A stretch of 64,000 nucleotides of DNA from Oikopleura dioica (Eukaryota > Chordata > Appendicularia > Copelata > Oikopleuridae), in assembly GCA_907165135.1 (NCBI GenBank), contig OU015567.1, positions 4,221,001 to 4,285,000 of the forward strand, given 5' to 3'. The position numbers and the translations under genes are program-made. The notes under the pieces are model-generated. The model did no database searches, was not told the DNA's origin, and saw only the letters and a list, made by a program, of their open reading frames with translations. The first letter of the stretch is position 1. The number at the start of each line of letters is the position of its first letter. Positions 1 through 11,510 of the stretch are shown in pieces.

Positions 1-1057
1 ATGAGCAACCCAATTTGGCTGAACTGTCCTTTTCCAGAAGAAGGAGTCGTTTGTAAAACTCTATCAGGTATAATTTGTAAATGAACTGATAAAAAAACCC
101 ATTTAGACTTCAAAAGACTTCAGTCATCTGATCATAAATTTGCCGCCGAGAACTCAGAAAATGTTCCTTCGGAGTCGCTGCAGTTTGATGAACCGGATGT
201 TATTCTCACTGTACATGTCAACTTCAACACAGTTGGGCCGAATGGAGGAGGAGGAAGAGTGACCCTCAACGGGATTCATTTCGTTTACCCATCTGTAGGG
301 TAAATCACTAATAATTGAGATTCCCTCCCTTGTTCAATGGAACTGAGGACAAGTCGATTGTTCAATGCACGGAAGAACAAATGCAAGGAGCTGGCGGGGA
401 ATGTACTCAGGTACCCTAACACAGAAAATATAAAAAAAACAGCATCCTGCTCTTTTCAGATTTTGACCGCGAAGGTTGGAGATCTTGTTGAGCTGCGCTT
501 ATCGAACCTGGAAGAGCGAAAATCGCGAAGAACTTACCACAGTATGCACCTTCATGGATATGAATTCTTTCTGATGTCGATGGGATTTGCTCAATACGCA
601 AAAAACGGGACGATCATTGGCGACAATGTAAATGTCAAATGCAAGAAAACTCCTTGTGCTTTTCTCGATTATGATGAAGAAGTACTAAAAAGAGAGCGAG
701 AAGAAAGGACCTCTTATATTGCCAAAAACTCCATTTTAGTTCCTCCGCAAGGCTACGCAATTGTCCGATTTAGGTATTTTTGAAGGAAAAGCTCAAAAGA
801 AAATAAATTTTAGAGCGTCAAACCCAGGAATCTGGCCGATCCATTGTCACCAAGGAGTGCATCTTGACGGCGGAATGAGTGCATTAATCGAAATCAAAGA
901 CGAAATTGAAAACCGGCCCTTCAGTTATCTACCAACTAACTTTCCGAGATGTGGGAACTTCGAGCCAAAGGCTTTTTCGGAAAGTTTCGATGGATCTAGT
1001 GCTGATTCTCTGCATCTGACATTACTTCTTCTTCTTATTCTGAAAATATTTTCATAA
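1..1057 (+). CDS. Multicopper oxidase, C-terminal part (5' truncated by window edge)
   Basis: This is the last cupredoxin domain of a multicopper oxidase (laccase / ferroxidase type). Seen: a type 2/3 copper motif SMHLHGYEF (about 541-567) and the terminal motif GIWPIHCHQGVHLDGGM (about 826-876), which holds the HCH tripeptide, the type 1 Cys and the axial Met. The C-terminus ends in a hydrophobic stretch after Ser/Asp residues, typical of a GPI-anchor signal, so the enzyme probably acts outside the cell at the membrane. Exons read 1-67, 107-299, 320-410, 460-773 and 814-1057. The second intron would be only 20 bp, which is suspiciously short. AATAAA overlaps the TAA stop. The ATG at base 1 is probably internal, because the upstream copper domains are missing. 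Substrate (iron, phenols or another) cannot be told. Confidence 0.85.
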
Positions 1058-1421
1058 ATAAAATACTTCTGTCTCTCAAAAGTTGGGAATCCCGATGCAT
1101 CTTTGTCCCCTTCAAAAAACTTATTCATCTTCATCCGACCGTAAAATAATGACCCCGATTTTACGGCTCGACTTTTGTGCCTTTTGGATTTAGCGGGCAA
1201 ATTCCGCCAAGCACCAACAAAAGTGACAAAGAGTCTGAGAATTCAAAGAAAAACATGACTTTCGTTGAGAGAAGCGAAAGTAGAACTTCGTTTCGAAGGA
1301 GAATTTCAACGAAGGATCAAGGAAGATCAGCTTCAAGGGCGTCTTTTCGTGGAAGAGTTTCTACCAGAGGAAAATTTTAAAAAATTATAATCCTTACTAT
1401 ATATTTTGTATTTTGTTTCTA

Positions 1422-3859
1422 GAAAAAGATCAGAAAAACCAGAAACTTATCTTTATTACGAGCTTAAAACGTAACTTCTGGGATATTACTAAAGCATTTA
1501 AAATATTGAAAAGAACCAGAACCATCAGCTCATCCCTCTGCCGCAGCATCTACCTCTTCCGAGCCAGCCCGCGGAGCATGGAATTCAAAAGCCGACTACA
1601 TGTTCACCTGCATTGGCTATGCTGTTGGGCTAGGCAATATCTGCCGCTTTCCGTATCTCGTTTACGAAAATGGCGGAGGCGCGTTTGTATTTCCTTATAT
1701 CATCATGCTCTTCATCGTTGGGATTCCAATTGTGGTGCTAGAAACGACACTTGGTCAATATTCTTCAAAGGGACCGGTGAAGATTTGGTCGTTTTCACCG
1801 ATCTTCAAAGGTTGTGGGTTCGCTCAAGTCTTGCTGATGTTTTATGTCGGAATCTACTACAACGTCATCATCAGTTACGCCATCTTCTTCCTCTTTGCCA
1901 GTCTCGACGGGACTTTACCTTGGGTCGGATGCGATAACTGGTGGAACACTCCTGCCTGTGCTACTTCGTCATCGAATTGCTTGGTCAAAGAATCCTATTT
2001 GATGCAAACACTTGGGAATCCGGGTATGGCGCTCGTTTCCGAACTGAACAAGAACTACAAAAAGGATTATATAAATGCATGGAATGACTGGGAAGTTAAC
2101 CTTTCTCCTGATAATATTACCAGTTTGACGAATGCGGGACTTTGGAGCTCGGATATTGAATGCAACGCTGGTATAAGTTCAGGTACCCATTTGTCATACA
2201 AAAACCATAAAAACGGTCAGAATTTATCTACCCGGTTCTATTTTTTGCTTTCAAGTTTGATTCGCCTAGAATAGCCGCTATAGTAATTGGACGTAGCCGA
2301 CCGTTATAAAATGAATAATAACAATATAAATAGAAAAAGTGTGCCAAATCAATTCTCTTATTCTATCCAAGCGTCGTCATCATCATCCCCCGCCGAAGAG
2401 TACATGAACGAATACGTCCTTGGCCTCACGGACCAAATGACCATCGGGGGTGGCGGCATTCGTTGGCAAAACACTCTCGTTTTCATCGCCTCTTGGGTCC
2501 TCATCTATTTAGTTCTCATGAAGGGTCTTCAAGAAGCTGGTAAAATCATCTGGTTCACAGCGATGTTTCCATATGTCGTCCTCACTTGCTTTTTGATAAG
2601 AGGCTTGACTTTGGATGGCGCCGGCTTGGGGCTCAGCTATTATCTCGGAGCTGAGTCTGATTTTAGGAATGGGCTCTAGGACTTTTGAATATCTTTTGAT
2701 GAAGAAAATTCTAGAGCTCAAAAAAGCGCTCTTATAAAAGGCGCGACTTGGAAAAACGCAGCGACTCAGATTCTCTTTTCGCTTTCCGCGGCGCAAGGTG
2801 GCATGATCACGTTATCAAGCTTCAACTCGTTCAAAAATGATAATATCACCGATTCGCTCATCATTTGCTTGATAAACTCTGCAACTTCAATTTTTGGCGG
2901 ACTCGTAGTTTTCTCAATCTTGGGTTTTATGGCTAAAACGACGTCGACGAAGATGTCAGAAGTTGTTAGGTCCGGAATGACGCTTGCTTTTGTTTCTTTT
3001 CCAGGTAATTCTAGCGCTCCTTCTTTGGTGGTAATTTTCATTCAGCTGCGATTGGTGAAATGCCGGGAGCATCAATCTGGTCGCTCATTTTCTTCTTTAT
3101 GGTTCTCCTCCTCGGCTTGGATACTCAATTCACCGTTGTGGAAATCTGCACTACGGCCCTCTTTGATATGTTCCCTAACAAACTCGATCACAAAAAGCAC
3201 AATTTGCTGGTCACTGGCGGCTTCTGTGCTACCTTCTGTATCCTTGGCTTGCCCTTGATGACCGGCTCTGGCATCTATTGGGTTACTCTGTTGGATACTT
3301 ATGCTTCTAGCTGGGGGTTGATTGTGATTGCCCTGGTGGAACTTGTTGCAGTGGCGTGGGTTTACGATCTGGATAAATTTATTGAGCATATGAAGGAAAT
3401 GCTCCCAGATGATTCGCCGGTCCATAAGTTTCCAGCGTCATTTGGTTTCTGGAAAATTATGTGGAAATATGTCACACCGACGAGGTAAAGAAAAAGTGAG
3501 AAATGAAGTGTTGGAAATGATTAAGTCTCGCTATAATTCTAACCTGGTCAATAATCGACTACGAGCCTGCCCGCTACGGAACCTTCATCTTCCCCGGATG
3601 GGCTCAAGCAATGGGCTGGATCGTCCTCCTGACCGCACTGCTCATCATCCCGATCATCGCGTTTCGTCAAGTGCAAAAATCACCCGGAGAGGGACTCAGA
3701 GAAAAGGTCAAATTTGCCTCGAAACCGACTGAAAAATGGCAGCCCGGCGATCCGAAATACAGAAAAAATCCGCCCTTGGCGACTGATCCTCGAGAAGACG
3801 ACGTTTTTATAGTTCCAGAAGAAGCTCCTCGGAGTCGGCAACTTTCAACTTACTGTTGA
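1422..3859 (+). CDS. SLC6-family sodium-dependent neurotransmitter/amino-acid transporter
   Basis: Twelve-helix Na+/Cl- coupled symporter of the plasma membrane. TM1 carries GLGNICRFPYLVYENGGG, the SLC6 signature, with Cys where most members have Trp. Gly stands at the position that is Asp in monoamine carriers, so an amino-acid or related substrate is likelier than a monoamine. EL2 has the conserved cysteine pair (VGCDNWWNTPAC), and TM8 has LLGLDTQF. Consistent joins: introns 2183-2371, 2655-2714, 3005-3045 and 3485-3525, all GT-AG with matching phase. The C-terminal tail is hydrophilic and stops at 3859. The 5' end is unresolved: an exon 1422-1470 joined at 1514 keeps frame, and a basic Ser/Arg-rich ORF (1177-1380) may encode the N-terminal tail. 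A broken copy of the 3' end lies at about 10.0-10.6 kb. Confidence 0.9.
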
Positions 3860-4392
3860 TTTTTTTTCCTAATACTGTAAATGCATTTATGAAATAACGA
3901 TTCGTTAAAACGAGTCTTTCTCAAAGCAGCCAGCTGGAGCGCTCTCGAGCAGAAAACGCTTGATTCTACCACTGAGAAGCTTTGCCGAATTAAGATTTTT
4001 CATGCTTGGACTTTCTAGTAGCGATAAAGAATTTTTACTTGATCAAGTCTTTCGTCTGAGATAGATACCTACATTCTTCATATTTTTGGGAACGTGTTAC
4101 TAATTATTTATAAAGACGTAGTCTACCGGTTATTTCTTTCTGTTCGAATGAAGTTCAAAAAGTAAATTCTATCGAAAGGAAATTTATCTGCTTAAAGAAT
4201 AAGCTGCCCAGACATAGTCCCACTAGCTTTTTTCGGCAGCGCTGGAAAAGGTGAAGCAGAGGAAGCATCATTAAAAAAGAGCAAGATCGGAGACTGCGCT
4301 GTCGAGCTGTCAAAGAGGAAGTCGTGCCGAGGAGTCCCACAAACCGGCTTTTTCACCGAGAATCGTTATTTTTCTTCTAGAGAGCACTCGCT
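3860..4392. other. Intergenic stretch and SLC6 3' UTR
   Basis: About 530 bp between the SLC6 stop and the next start. The first 40 bases are the SLC6 3' UTR, because they are repeated after the duplicated copy near 10.6 kb. No coding signal or repeat was recognised in the rest. Confidence 0.5.
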
Positions 4393-5779
4393 ATGGCGAT
4401 CGAAAAAGAAAACGAAAAGATAAGAGCTGCGCTTTTTCAAACCAAAGTCCGGGTAATTTTAATTTCAATTATTTGGATAATAAAGTTCTCTATATTAAAA
4501 GTGCCTTGATTGCGACTGCAAAGGCGTCCTGAGACTCAAAGGCAAGAAATTGTATCTGCTGCCCATAGAAGTGTTGACAACTCGAAGCATGCGCACTCAA
4601 GAAAATGACATCAGAAAATTGAAAATGAAGAAAACATGGAAGAAAAAGGTCACCGCGAAAATGAGCCTAGCAAAACACGGAAATGCCACAGATCCGCAGC
4701 AATACAGCTATCTTTCTCTTGGCACTCTCTTTTGGGGCACTATTATCCTCTTAGGTACTTTTAAAATGATTTTCAAAATGAAATTTCTCTGAAATTAGCG
4801 AATGTCGCCTCTTTGGAAAAATCCCGCGGCGTCACAACTTTTCTGACTTCAACCTGTAATCGAAACTACAAAGAATGCGTGAAAATTGCTGAAATAGATA
4901 TCTGCGGCCATTTGATGAAGCAATGCTACGATACCGAGGAGTTCATCCTTCCTGAACCCATTTCTAAAGTCAAAAAGCCGAAATCTGAACCTCTTGTTTT
5001 CACGGAAGAAGAAAACAAAGTGAATCTGCGCCGCTGTCAGAAGAAACAGTTTTACGACCAGAATATCTGCCGCCATCTCTGCTCGTATACGCTGGTATTG
5101 GAATCAATGAGGACTAAGCCAATCTCGCCCTGTGAATCAATCTGTTTTGAATTGACTTGATCTTCTGGAGCCGGACAAGTCTGCCCAACTCAGAAATATT
5201 GTCAAAATGGATGCCCTTGTCCATTTTACGATTGTGAAAAATTCCAGTCCAGGCAGAAATTTATTCCGGTTTTTGATTTGAAATCGACTTCAACGAGGTT
5301 TATTTCGGATGTTGTGGGAAATCAGTCGAATGCTGACCTCGGCCTTATAACAGCTCGCTGGAATAAAAGAGAAAAGGAAGAGCCAAAAGTCCCGAAATTT
5401 ATTTTCTCCGATTTCAATGAAAATGAGAAAACTTTTGACCTTTATGAATCTTTTATCCCTTATGGACGTTTTTTTATCAAATCCATTTCCGTTTCTTTTA
5501 ATTTTTTAAATTCAAAACTAAAATTCTAAAAACGCAAAAGTCTACTGGCGCTACTTTTCTCGACGGGGAGCACTATTTGGTCGATGCTGTGGGAAATTTG
5601 ATGAAAGTGAAGGAAAACGGTGATTTACCATATCTCATTCCGAATTCACGTAAACGAATGTACGGGCGTTTATATTTTCTCAATTTTTTTCATGTTATTT
5701 TCAGCGGTTTCTTCGTTTTCCACTTCGGCTCGTCGATAAGCACCCACCATATTGAGATACGCTTTGAAGAGAAAAGTGC

Positions 5780-6895
5780 GGGGAGGGTGCTCTTGTGGCA
5801 CTTTCGTCATATTTGCCTCCTGTGGCACTGTCTCTCCTGTGGCACTGTCTCTCTTGTGGTATACCACAGCAGGCGCAAGTGCCACAGGAGAGACAGTGCC
5901 ACAAGGGAGACATTTTCAAAATCGTTGACTATCAGATTCTCAAAATGATAATCTTCCTGAGGGAATCCGCCGACCCAGCTCCACGTGGGCGCCGTTTCTA
6001 ATTTTCTATTATAATCATTAAAACTTTTTTTGATTTGGATTTATTTTTCTACGTGGACGTGATTTTCTATGAGCTTTCATTAACATTAAGTAAAATATTC
6101 ATATCTTATAGTTACAGTGTGTTATGGCGAAATGGAAATTGGATGCTCCATATTAAGGAGGGAAACGGTCGGTTACAATACCAATTGGTATTCCAATACC
6201 AATTTTGGTATTCCAATACCAAAGTCGGCAAAAAATACCAATTTCTCAAAATTAAAAAATTGGGTGTGCGCTCCGCGCCTGTATTATACGATACTTTAGG
6301 AGTGTTTTTAATAATTTGTCGGGCAAAAAAATCCAAATTGTCTAAAAAATTTGGTATTGGAATACCAAATTTTGGTATTGGAATACCAAAAAAGCTTTGG
6401 TATTGTAACCGACCGTTCCCGATTAAGGACACATAACTTTAAGTAATAATATGTATAATATGTAACTGTTAGATACATAAGTTACGATGATGAAAATAGA
6501 AAATGGAAACTGGCGAGGCGCGCGCATGGAGCTTGGTCGGCGGATTCCCTTAGGAAGATTATCATTTTGAGAATCTGATACTCAACGATTCCGAAAATGT
6601 CTCTCTTGTGGCACTGTCTTTCCTTCGATTGAATTCGATTGAAGAGTTCTAGTGCCAATTTCGGAACTTCCGGTGCCATGAATTGCCTTGCGGACATGAC
6701 CCAGACCACTCGATATGGGGGTCAAATGAAAGCTTAGCTTCTGGACTTTTAGAATATGTGTCATAAGACCCCTCAACTAAGCTAGAAAAAGTGGCCAAAT
6801 TTTCATCTAATAAGCCTAGGTATACCACAGCAGGCGCAAGTGCCACAGGAGAGAAAGTGCCACAAGCGAGACAGTGCCACAGGAGCACCCTCCCC
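5780..6895. mobile_element. Non-autonomous foldback transposon with 9-bp target duplication (MULE-like)
   Basis: The ends are near-perfect inverted repeats: GGGGAGGGTGCTC at 5780 and its complement GAGCACCCTCCCC ending at 6895. The direct repeat GAAAAGTGC flanks it at 5771-5779 and 6896-6904. Inverted similarity continues inward for more than 200 bp (about 5880-6010 against 6490-6640), with subrepeats of GTGGCACTGTCTC. No transposase ORF is visible. Long inverted repeats with a 9-bp duplication fit Mutator-like elements; that class call is inference. It lies inside a kelch-like gene exon and contains another element (6153-6426). Confidence 0.8.
6153..6426. mobile_element. TTAA-bounded inverted-repeat element nested in the foldback transposon
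   Basis: Bounded by TTAA at 6153-6156 and 6423-6426. Inside these, ACGGTCGGTTACAATACC on the left is matched by GGTATTGTAACCGACCGT on the right. Short palindromic words of the type TTGGTATTGGAATACCAA are repeated within. TTAA duplications are typical of piggyBac-type elements; no transposase is present. Confidence 0.65.
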
Positions 6896-7935
6896 GAAAA
6901 GTGCAACAATCTTCCCCGTCGTTGCTATCTGAAAAAGGTCGAAAAAGATAATTGATAAGCATCGCTATTCATCCTTTTTGACCGGTGAATAGTTCTCCAT
7001 CTTCAAAAGCCGACAAATGTTACTACTACGCTCCGGACTACAATTTAAACCGTTTCGAAGAGGCCCATGGTTATATTGCCAGTAACCACTTCAACGCGAA
7101 AGTCTCGTCAATAAGCTTCAAAGGAGTATTCTATCTGATGAGCGTGAAAATGGGCGATTATTACATCAAACTCTCTCAAACAGTTGCATTGAATAAGATT
7201 CGCCAGAGCGAAGAACTTGAGAAAGGCTGGAGAAAAATGAGATTCAGCTGCCTGCAGAACTCAGGGACTTGGATCCCGTTCATGTTGTTCCTTTGTCAGT
7301 GGTTCGAATTAAGAATCGATTAGATAGAAGTAATTTCTCGTTTGAACTCATAAAAGAATGACATGGGAAGACTCCTTCTTATTGTTGTAACCAGGAGTGT
7401 CATTTTATCGAACACTTTGTACTCGTTGTTGCTGGAAGCAGAGGGAAAGTTCCTGACTCTTGGCAGCGAGTGGATCGGCTCTCTGGTTAAATACGAACAA
7501 GAATGTATTTGTTATTCGAAGTTGTTTGCTGATGATCATCACTATACAGATCAAATTGCAGTGAGCAATGACGAATGCGAGTATTTTGGCAATGGATTCA
7601 TCAACGAAGAAAGGATCTTTGTTCAAAGTTACGTTTTCGATGCTGCATTCGAAATCGAATTTAATTTCGGAAAGGATTTAACGAAATTTTAACGAAAAGA
7701 TTTTTTGCTGAAGCCTTCTTGTGAGCAAGTTTAAATAGGGAAGCCATGTTTCATCCTTGATTTCATCGCATTGTTCCCTTGTTTATCCCAGCAGTCTTTT
7801 CCCGAGAGTAGCCGAATCTGGAAAGTTTTCAAAGGTTCTTGAAGCTGGTCCGTGAGCGCATGGATAAAATTTCTAGATTTTTAATAACAGAAGAAAGACT
7901 GCGTTGCCGTGGTGATCAATGGAACCATTTGTTGA

Positions 7936-9870
7936 GTGTCAAGGATAAACGAGGGCACAATCTCTTTTATCATTAGCAAATCCAAAACAGAACAAGTTGA
8001 AGTCGAGTTCGTGCAACAAAAATCTCAGAAGAAAATACACGTTACGAGCAATCCCTTTTTCGCCTTCCATGACGACGTTTTTCCATCTTTTTCAAAAAAT
8101 GCCGTCCGCCAGCCACGATTTCCTGCTTCAAGCTTGTACCACAAAACAATTGTTCCGGATAAATTCTTCAACTCGCTCAAAGAACTAAAACATATTTCAA
8201 CTATTGAGCTGGAACTCGATGGAAAAAAGAAATTTCAGCTTGAAATCGATGTTGGAACTGGCTTTTTTAAAGAAACGAAAATTCTTCAATTCAAATTTTT
8301 TGACGAAAGGACTCTTTTGCGCCTTCGGCTTTCGAAAAATGGCTCGTTTGGGATAGAATCAGATTTTTTTGACAAGTTTTTTATTCAACAATCAAAGAAG
8401 CAACTTGATTTCGTGTTTTATTTCAATTCAAAAGGGTCTTTTATTGAAGTTTTTCAGGAAAAGATTGATTTTAGTTTCAAAAGACTCAATTTTAAAATAA
8501 TAAAATATTAAACTCAATAAAAAGGCAAATGAAGAAAAAGCTCATTCAAAAGTAAAAATAACTGGACTTGAAAATGTGGAAAACAAAAAATTCCGAATTT
8601 TCAAGTTGGAGCAAGAAACCAAAATCAAAAATTTCATTTTGAAATCTCGATTTGATTCTCAGATAAATGTTATTTTACCGGATCGTAATGACATTCTCAA
8701 ACACTACGCATTAAAGCCTGATGGTTCAAAAAACGAAGAAATATTCGTCAAGAGTCCATTCGATTACAGCGGTCACCTTTCTCAATACGTTCATGCTTCG
8801 AGACACGCACTGATCAAAGGTCGTCTGCATATTTTTGGGGGAGTTTTTGATAACAAAAAGGTAATAAGATGAAGAAAATAATTTCATATTTTTTATAGAT
8901 TGCCCGATTGGATGGCTGCCGATTCACCGAGTTGGCTTTTCGACTGTCGTACAATTTCGACATTGGTCACTCTGCTCTTTCGATGGAAGAAGGCAGCAAA
9001 GGTGAATTTAATTTGAGCGTTTTATTTTTAAAATTAAAAAAAAAATACATCAAAAATTCAGTTGCGAGTAAATTTGAAAAGAAAAATAATTAAAAATAAT
9101 TTTCAGCGATTATTTGTTTTGCTTATCGGATCTATTGTCAGTCATTTGATGACTTTAAAGTAGAAAATAAAAAAGAAACGAATATTGAACACGAGTATGG
9201 AGAATTGGCCCTGTACAATGGCCGCTTGATTGCAATCGGAGGAATGGAGGCAGAAGGAGCAGTTGAGGAATTGAGCGAAAATGGATGGACAGTTTCAAGT
9301 CATCTAACTCATCCATTGTAGACATTAGCGAGAACTATTTATTGAATTATTTAAGATCGATTGTCTATTTTTCTGCGATCGAACTTCCTTCTGGAAGTCT
9401 TTTGACCATTGGAGGATGGGATGTAAAGAGAAGGTCTAGTGAACGATTGTTGAATGAAATCTGGGAACTGAAAAACGATAAATGGTCGAAAGTCGGTGAA
9501 AAACTTTCGAAGGTTCGTAAATTTGTCGATAAAAAATTTGTTTGCTGTTTTTTTTTCATTTTTATACTTAAGGCTGTTTTTATGTCTTCATCAATTATCT
9601 TGAAAAGCAGCATCTTCGTTTTTCCTGGCCGTCTTTACGAAGATGACTCTCCGATTCATAAATTTGATCTAGGTCAAAGTTTTCAGTTTTCTACAATTAT
9701 GATTATTAAACAAATTAGAAAATTTATCTTCAATTTTTTAAATTCGGAGCTTTAAAAAAGACTCAGATGGAAAAATCATTCAAACTCAAGTCATGAACTC
9801 AAGAGAACAAGTTTTATTTCCGATTGTTTTTTTGACACCTGTTAATCACTGCACCAATGACCTCATTTGA
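7936..9870 (+). CDS. Kelch-like beta-propeller protein (paralogue 2)
   Basis: The ORF from 7936 begins without ATG, so the true start lies upstream and was not found. The first 570 bp encode a beta-rich, Phe/Lys-rich region of unknown type. From about 8540 kelch-like blades follow: KGRLHIFGGVFD (about 8817-8852), RLDGCRF, GRLIAIGG (about 9222-9245) and GSLLTIGGWD (about 9394-9423). Supported introns are 8862-8898, about 9001-9106, about 9300-9336, 9514-9573 and about 9672-9760; the last join gives the stop at 9868-9870. It closely parallels the gene at about 23-24.9 kb (ALIKGRLHIFGG against AILRGKFYIFGG, both followed by a DGC motif). The junction near 8511-8540 has no clean canonical splice pair. 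AATAAA follows at about 9909. Probably extracellular; partner unknown. Confidence 0.6.
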
Positions 9871-10020
9871 TGAAACTAAACCAATTGTCGGAAAATATAA
9901 TTTTGGAGAAATAAATTACTAATCGACTAATTATAGAGCCGGAAGTAGACCATTCGACTCAGAATTTTCTTCTCTTTCATATGAGAGTCTCATGTAAGAT
10001 AATAAAAATGAGTAATCTAT

Positions 10021-10640
10021 TAGCTCTGGCATCTATTGCCAATAGACTATTGGGTTACTCTTTTGGATAATTATGCTTCTAGCTGAGGGTTGATTGTGAC
10101 TGCCCTGGTCAAGCTTGTTGGATGATTAGCCGGTCCATAAATTCCCAGCGTCCTTTGGTTTCTGGAAAATAATGTGAAAATATGTCACACCAACGAGCCT
10201 CGTTACGAGGTAAAAGAGAAGTGTAGCTTTGAGGAAAATAGTTCAGTCTTGCAATAATTCTTGGGTCTAATAATTCTCTGGTCAATAATCGACTACAAGC
10301 CTGCCCGCTACGGAACCTTCATCTTCCCCGGCTGGGCCCAACTTGGGCCGCCCAAGCAATCGGCTGGATCGTCGTTCTGACCGCACTGCTCATCATCCCG
10401 ATTATAGCGTATCGTCAAGTGCAAAAATCGCCCGGAGAAGGATTCAAAGAAAAGGTAAAATTTGCTTCGAAACCGACTGAAAAATGGCAGCCCGGCGATC
10501 CAAAATACAGGAAAAATCCGCCCTTGGCGACTGATCCTTGCGAAGATGACGTTTTTATGATTCCAGAAGAAGCTCCTCGAAGCCGGCAACTTTCGACTTA
10601 CTGTTGATTTTTTTTCTAATACTGTAAATGCCTTTATAAA
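10021..10640 (+). pseudogene. Degenerate second copy of the SLC6 gene 3' end
   Basis: Matches the transporter gene from about 3262 to its 3' UTR. The 5' half is broken: TGG became TGA in the TM12 region, about 85 bp are deleted, and three short palindromic insertions are present. The last exon (about 10419-10607) is nearly intact, with mostly synonymous changes and the same stop and 3' UTR. No upstream helices are present, so it cannot encode a transporter by itself. Partial tandem duplication followed by decay is the simplest reading. Confidence 0.85.
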
Positions 10641-10789
10641 GTAAAGCGAAATGAGTTCAGAAGGAAAAAAATGAGCGATTTACTTATTCAGCAGCTATAA
10701 ATCTCCACGGCTGTTGCGAGAATTGCATATTAACTCGACATAAGATACGGAATATAAACCCACAAATAAGAACATTATCCCAGTTCCGA

Positions 10790-11116
10790 ATGAATATGAG
10801 ATTTCTCAGGCTTTTTCTTTTTGTTTCTTCTGAGGTTTTTGTTTATGGAGATGCTATTGGTACGTTTGAACAAAAAATTATGAGAAAGAGTTTTTATTAT
10901 GAAAAATTCAGGTTTTAATCGACTAAGAAATAATGTGCGGAATTTTAATATCATGCGCGAGAGGCAAGTTTTTTCATCTTCCAATTTCTTAACAACATTT
11001 TTTCAAGATCTCCATCAAGTTACAAATTCACGATCAGACGACCAAACTCATCAAAAAAGATGACTCTTGGACAAAAAGCCTATCTTCGTGCACTCAAGCG
11101 ATTCAATGTAAAGTAG
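10790..11116 (+). CDS. Small secreted basic protein (76 aa)
   Basis: Three exons, 10790-10859, 10912-10963 and 11008-11116, give 77 codons including the stop with matching phases. The second intron uses a GC donor. The N-terminus (MNMRFLRLFLFVSSEVFVYG) is a signal peptide; the mature part is rich in Arg, Lys and Asn and has no Cys. A cag six bases before the ATG fits a spliced-leader acceptor. It converges on the minus-strand gene ending at 11144, with only 27 bp between stops. Not recognised; a peptide precursor or antimicrobial-type product is possible but untested. Confidence 0.6.
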
Positions 11117-11143
11117 GCGTAAAAAAGTTTATTCATGCCGTTT

Positions 11144-11510
11144 TCAAGTAAATTGTCTGGTTATCTTCAATTTGTTTTGCTCGACATAGAGCTGAATAAA
11201 ATGCTCGCAAAGGGCTTCAACATCGTCGATTCCTGTGTTTTCGGAAAAGCCATATTCGGAAGCGTATTTGATCATTTCTGAAGAGATAGGTTAGGGTTAG
11301 GGCTTAGCTTGGGGTTAGTGTTAGGGGGCTAGGGTTAGGGTGAGGGTTAGGGTTATCACTGTAAGTACCTTGTAAGCAATCAAATCGAAATTTATAAAGA
11401 TCGGAAAGTCTGTACTCCTCCATCATTTTGTTCGTATTCGCCATTGGCACTCCGATACTTTGTACTGGGAGAAAAAATAGACCGAAAAAGTAGAAATGTT
11501 TCAGAACCAT
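11144..11510 (-). CDS. Small secreted protein (91 aa), telomere-like repeat in intron
   Basis: Exons 11510-11369 and 11277-11144 (minus strand) join in phase to 92 codons with stop. The N-terminus is a hydrophobic signal peptide (MVLKHFYFFGLFFLPVQS). The mature part is short and probably helical, with two Cys. The 91-bp intron (11278-11368) is mostly degenerate TTAGGG repeats. No family recognised. Confidence 0.6.
11288..11356. repeat. Degenerate TTAGGG (telomere-like) repeat
   Basis: About eleven imperfect TTAGGG units in some 70 bp, lying wholly inside the intron of the minus-strand secreted-protein gene. TTAGGG is the usual animal telomere unit. Confidence 0.85.

Larger units (their letters stand above)
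4393..7692 (+). pseudogene. Kelch-like type II membrane protein gene, apparently broken by a transposon
   Basis: From ATG 4393 the exons give a basic cytosolic segment, one membrane helix (about 4711-4755, ending LFWGTIILL) and a Cys-rich ectodomain with a CQNGCPCPFYDC motif (about 5200-5235). Joins that keep frame: about 4453-4500, 4755-4798, 5491-5540 and 5660-5704. TGA at 5158-5160 interrupts an otherwise open frame, but a phase-0 GT-AG intron 5095-5193 would remove it. A 1.1-kb transposon (5780-6895) then splits the exon. With the element taken out, the frame stays open across the junction for about nine codons to a TGA near 6930. Downstream (about 6985-7692) is a segment like the kelch repeats of the next gene (FKGVFYLMS against KGRLHIFGG). 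Whether a functional transcript survives is unknown. Function unknown; probably surface or secreted. Confidence 0.5.

Noticed and set aside
6035-6436. ORFs on both strands in the 6-kb region
   Set aside because: They run through the inverted repeats of the nested TTAA element and encode only its palindromic words.
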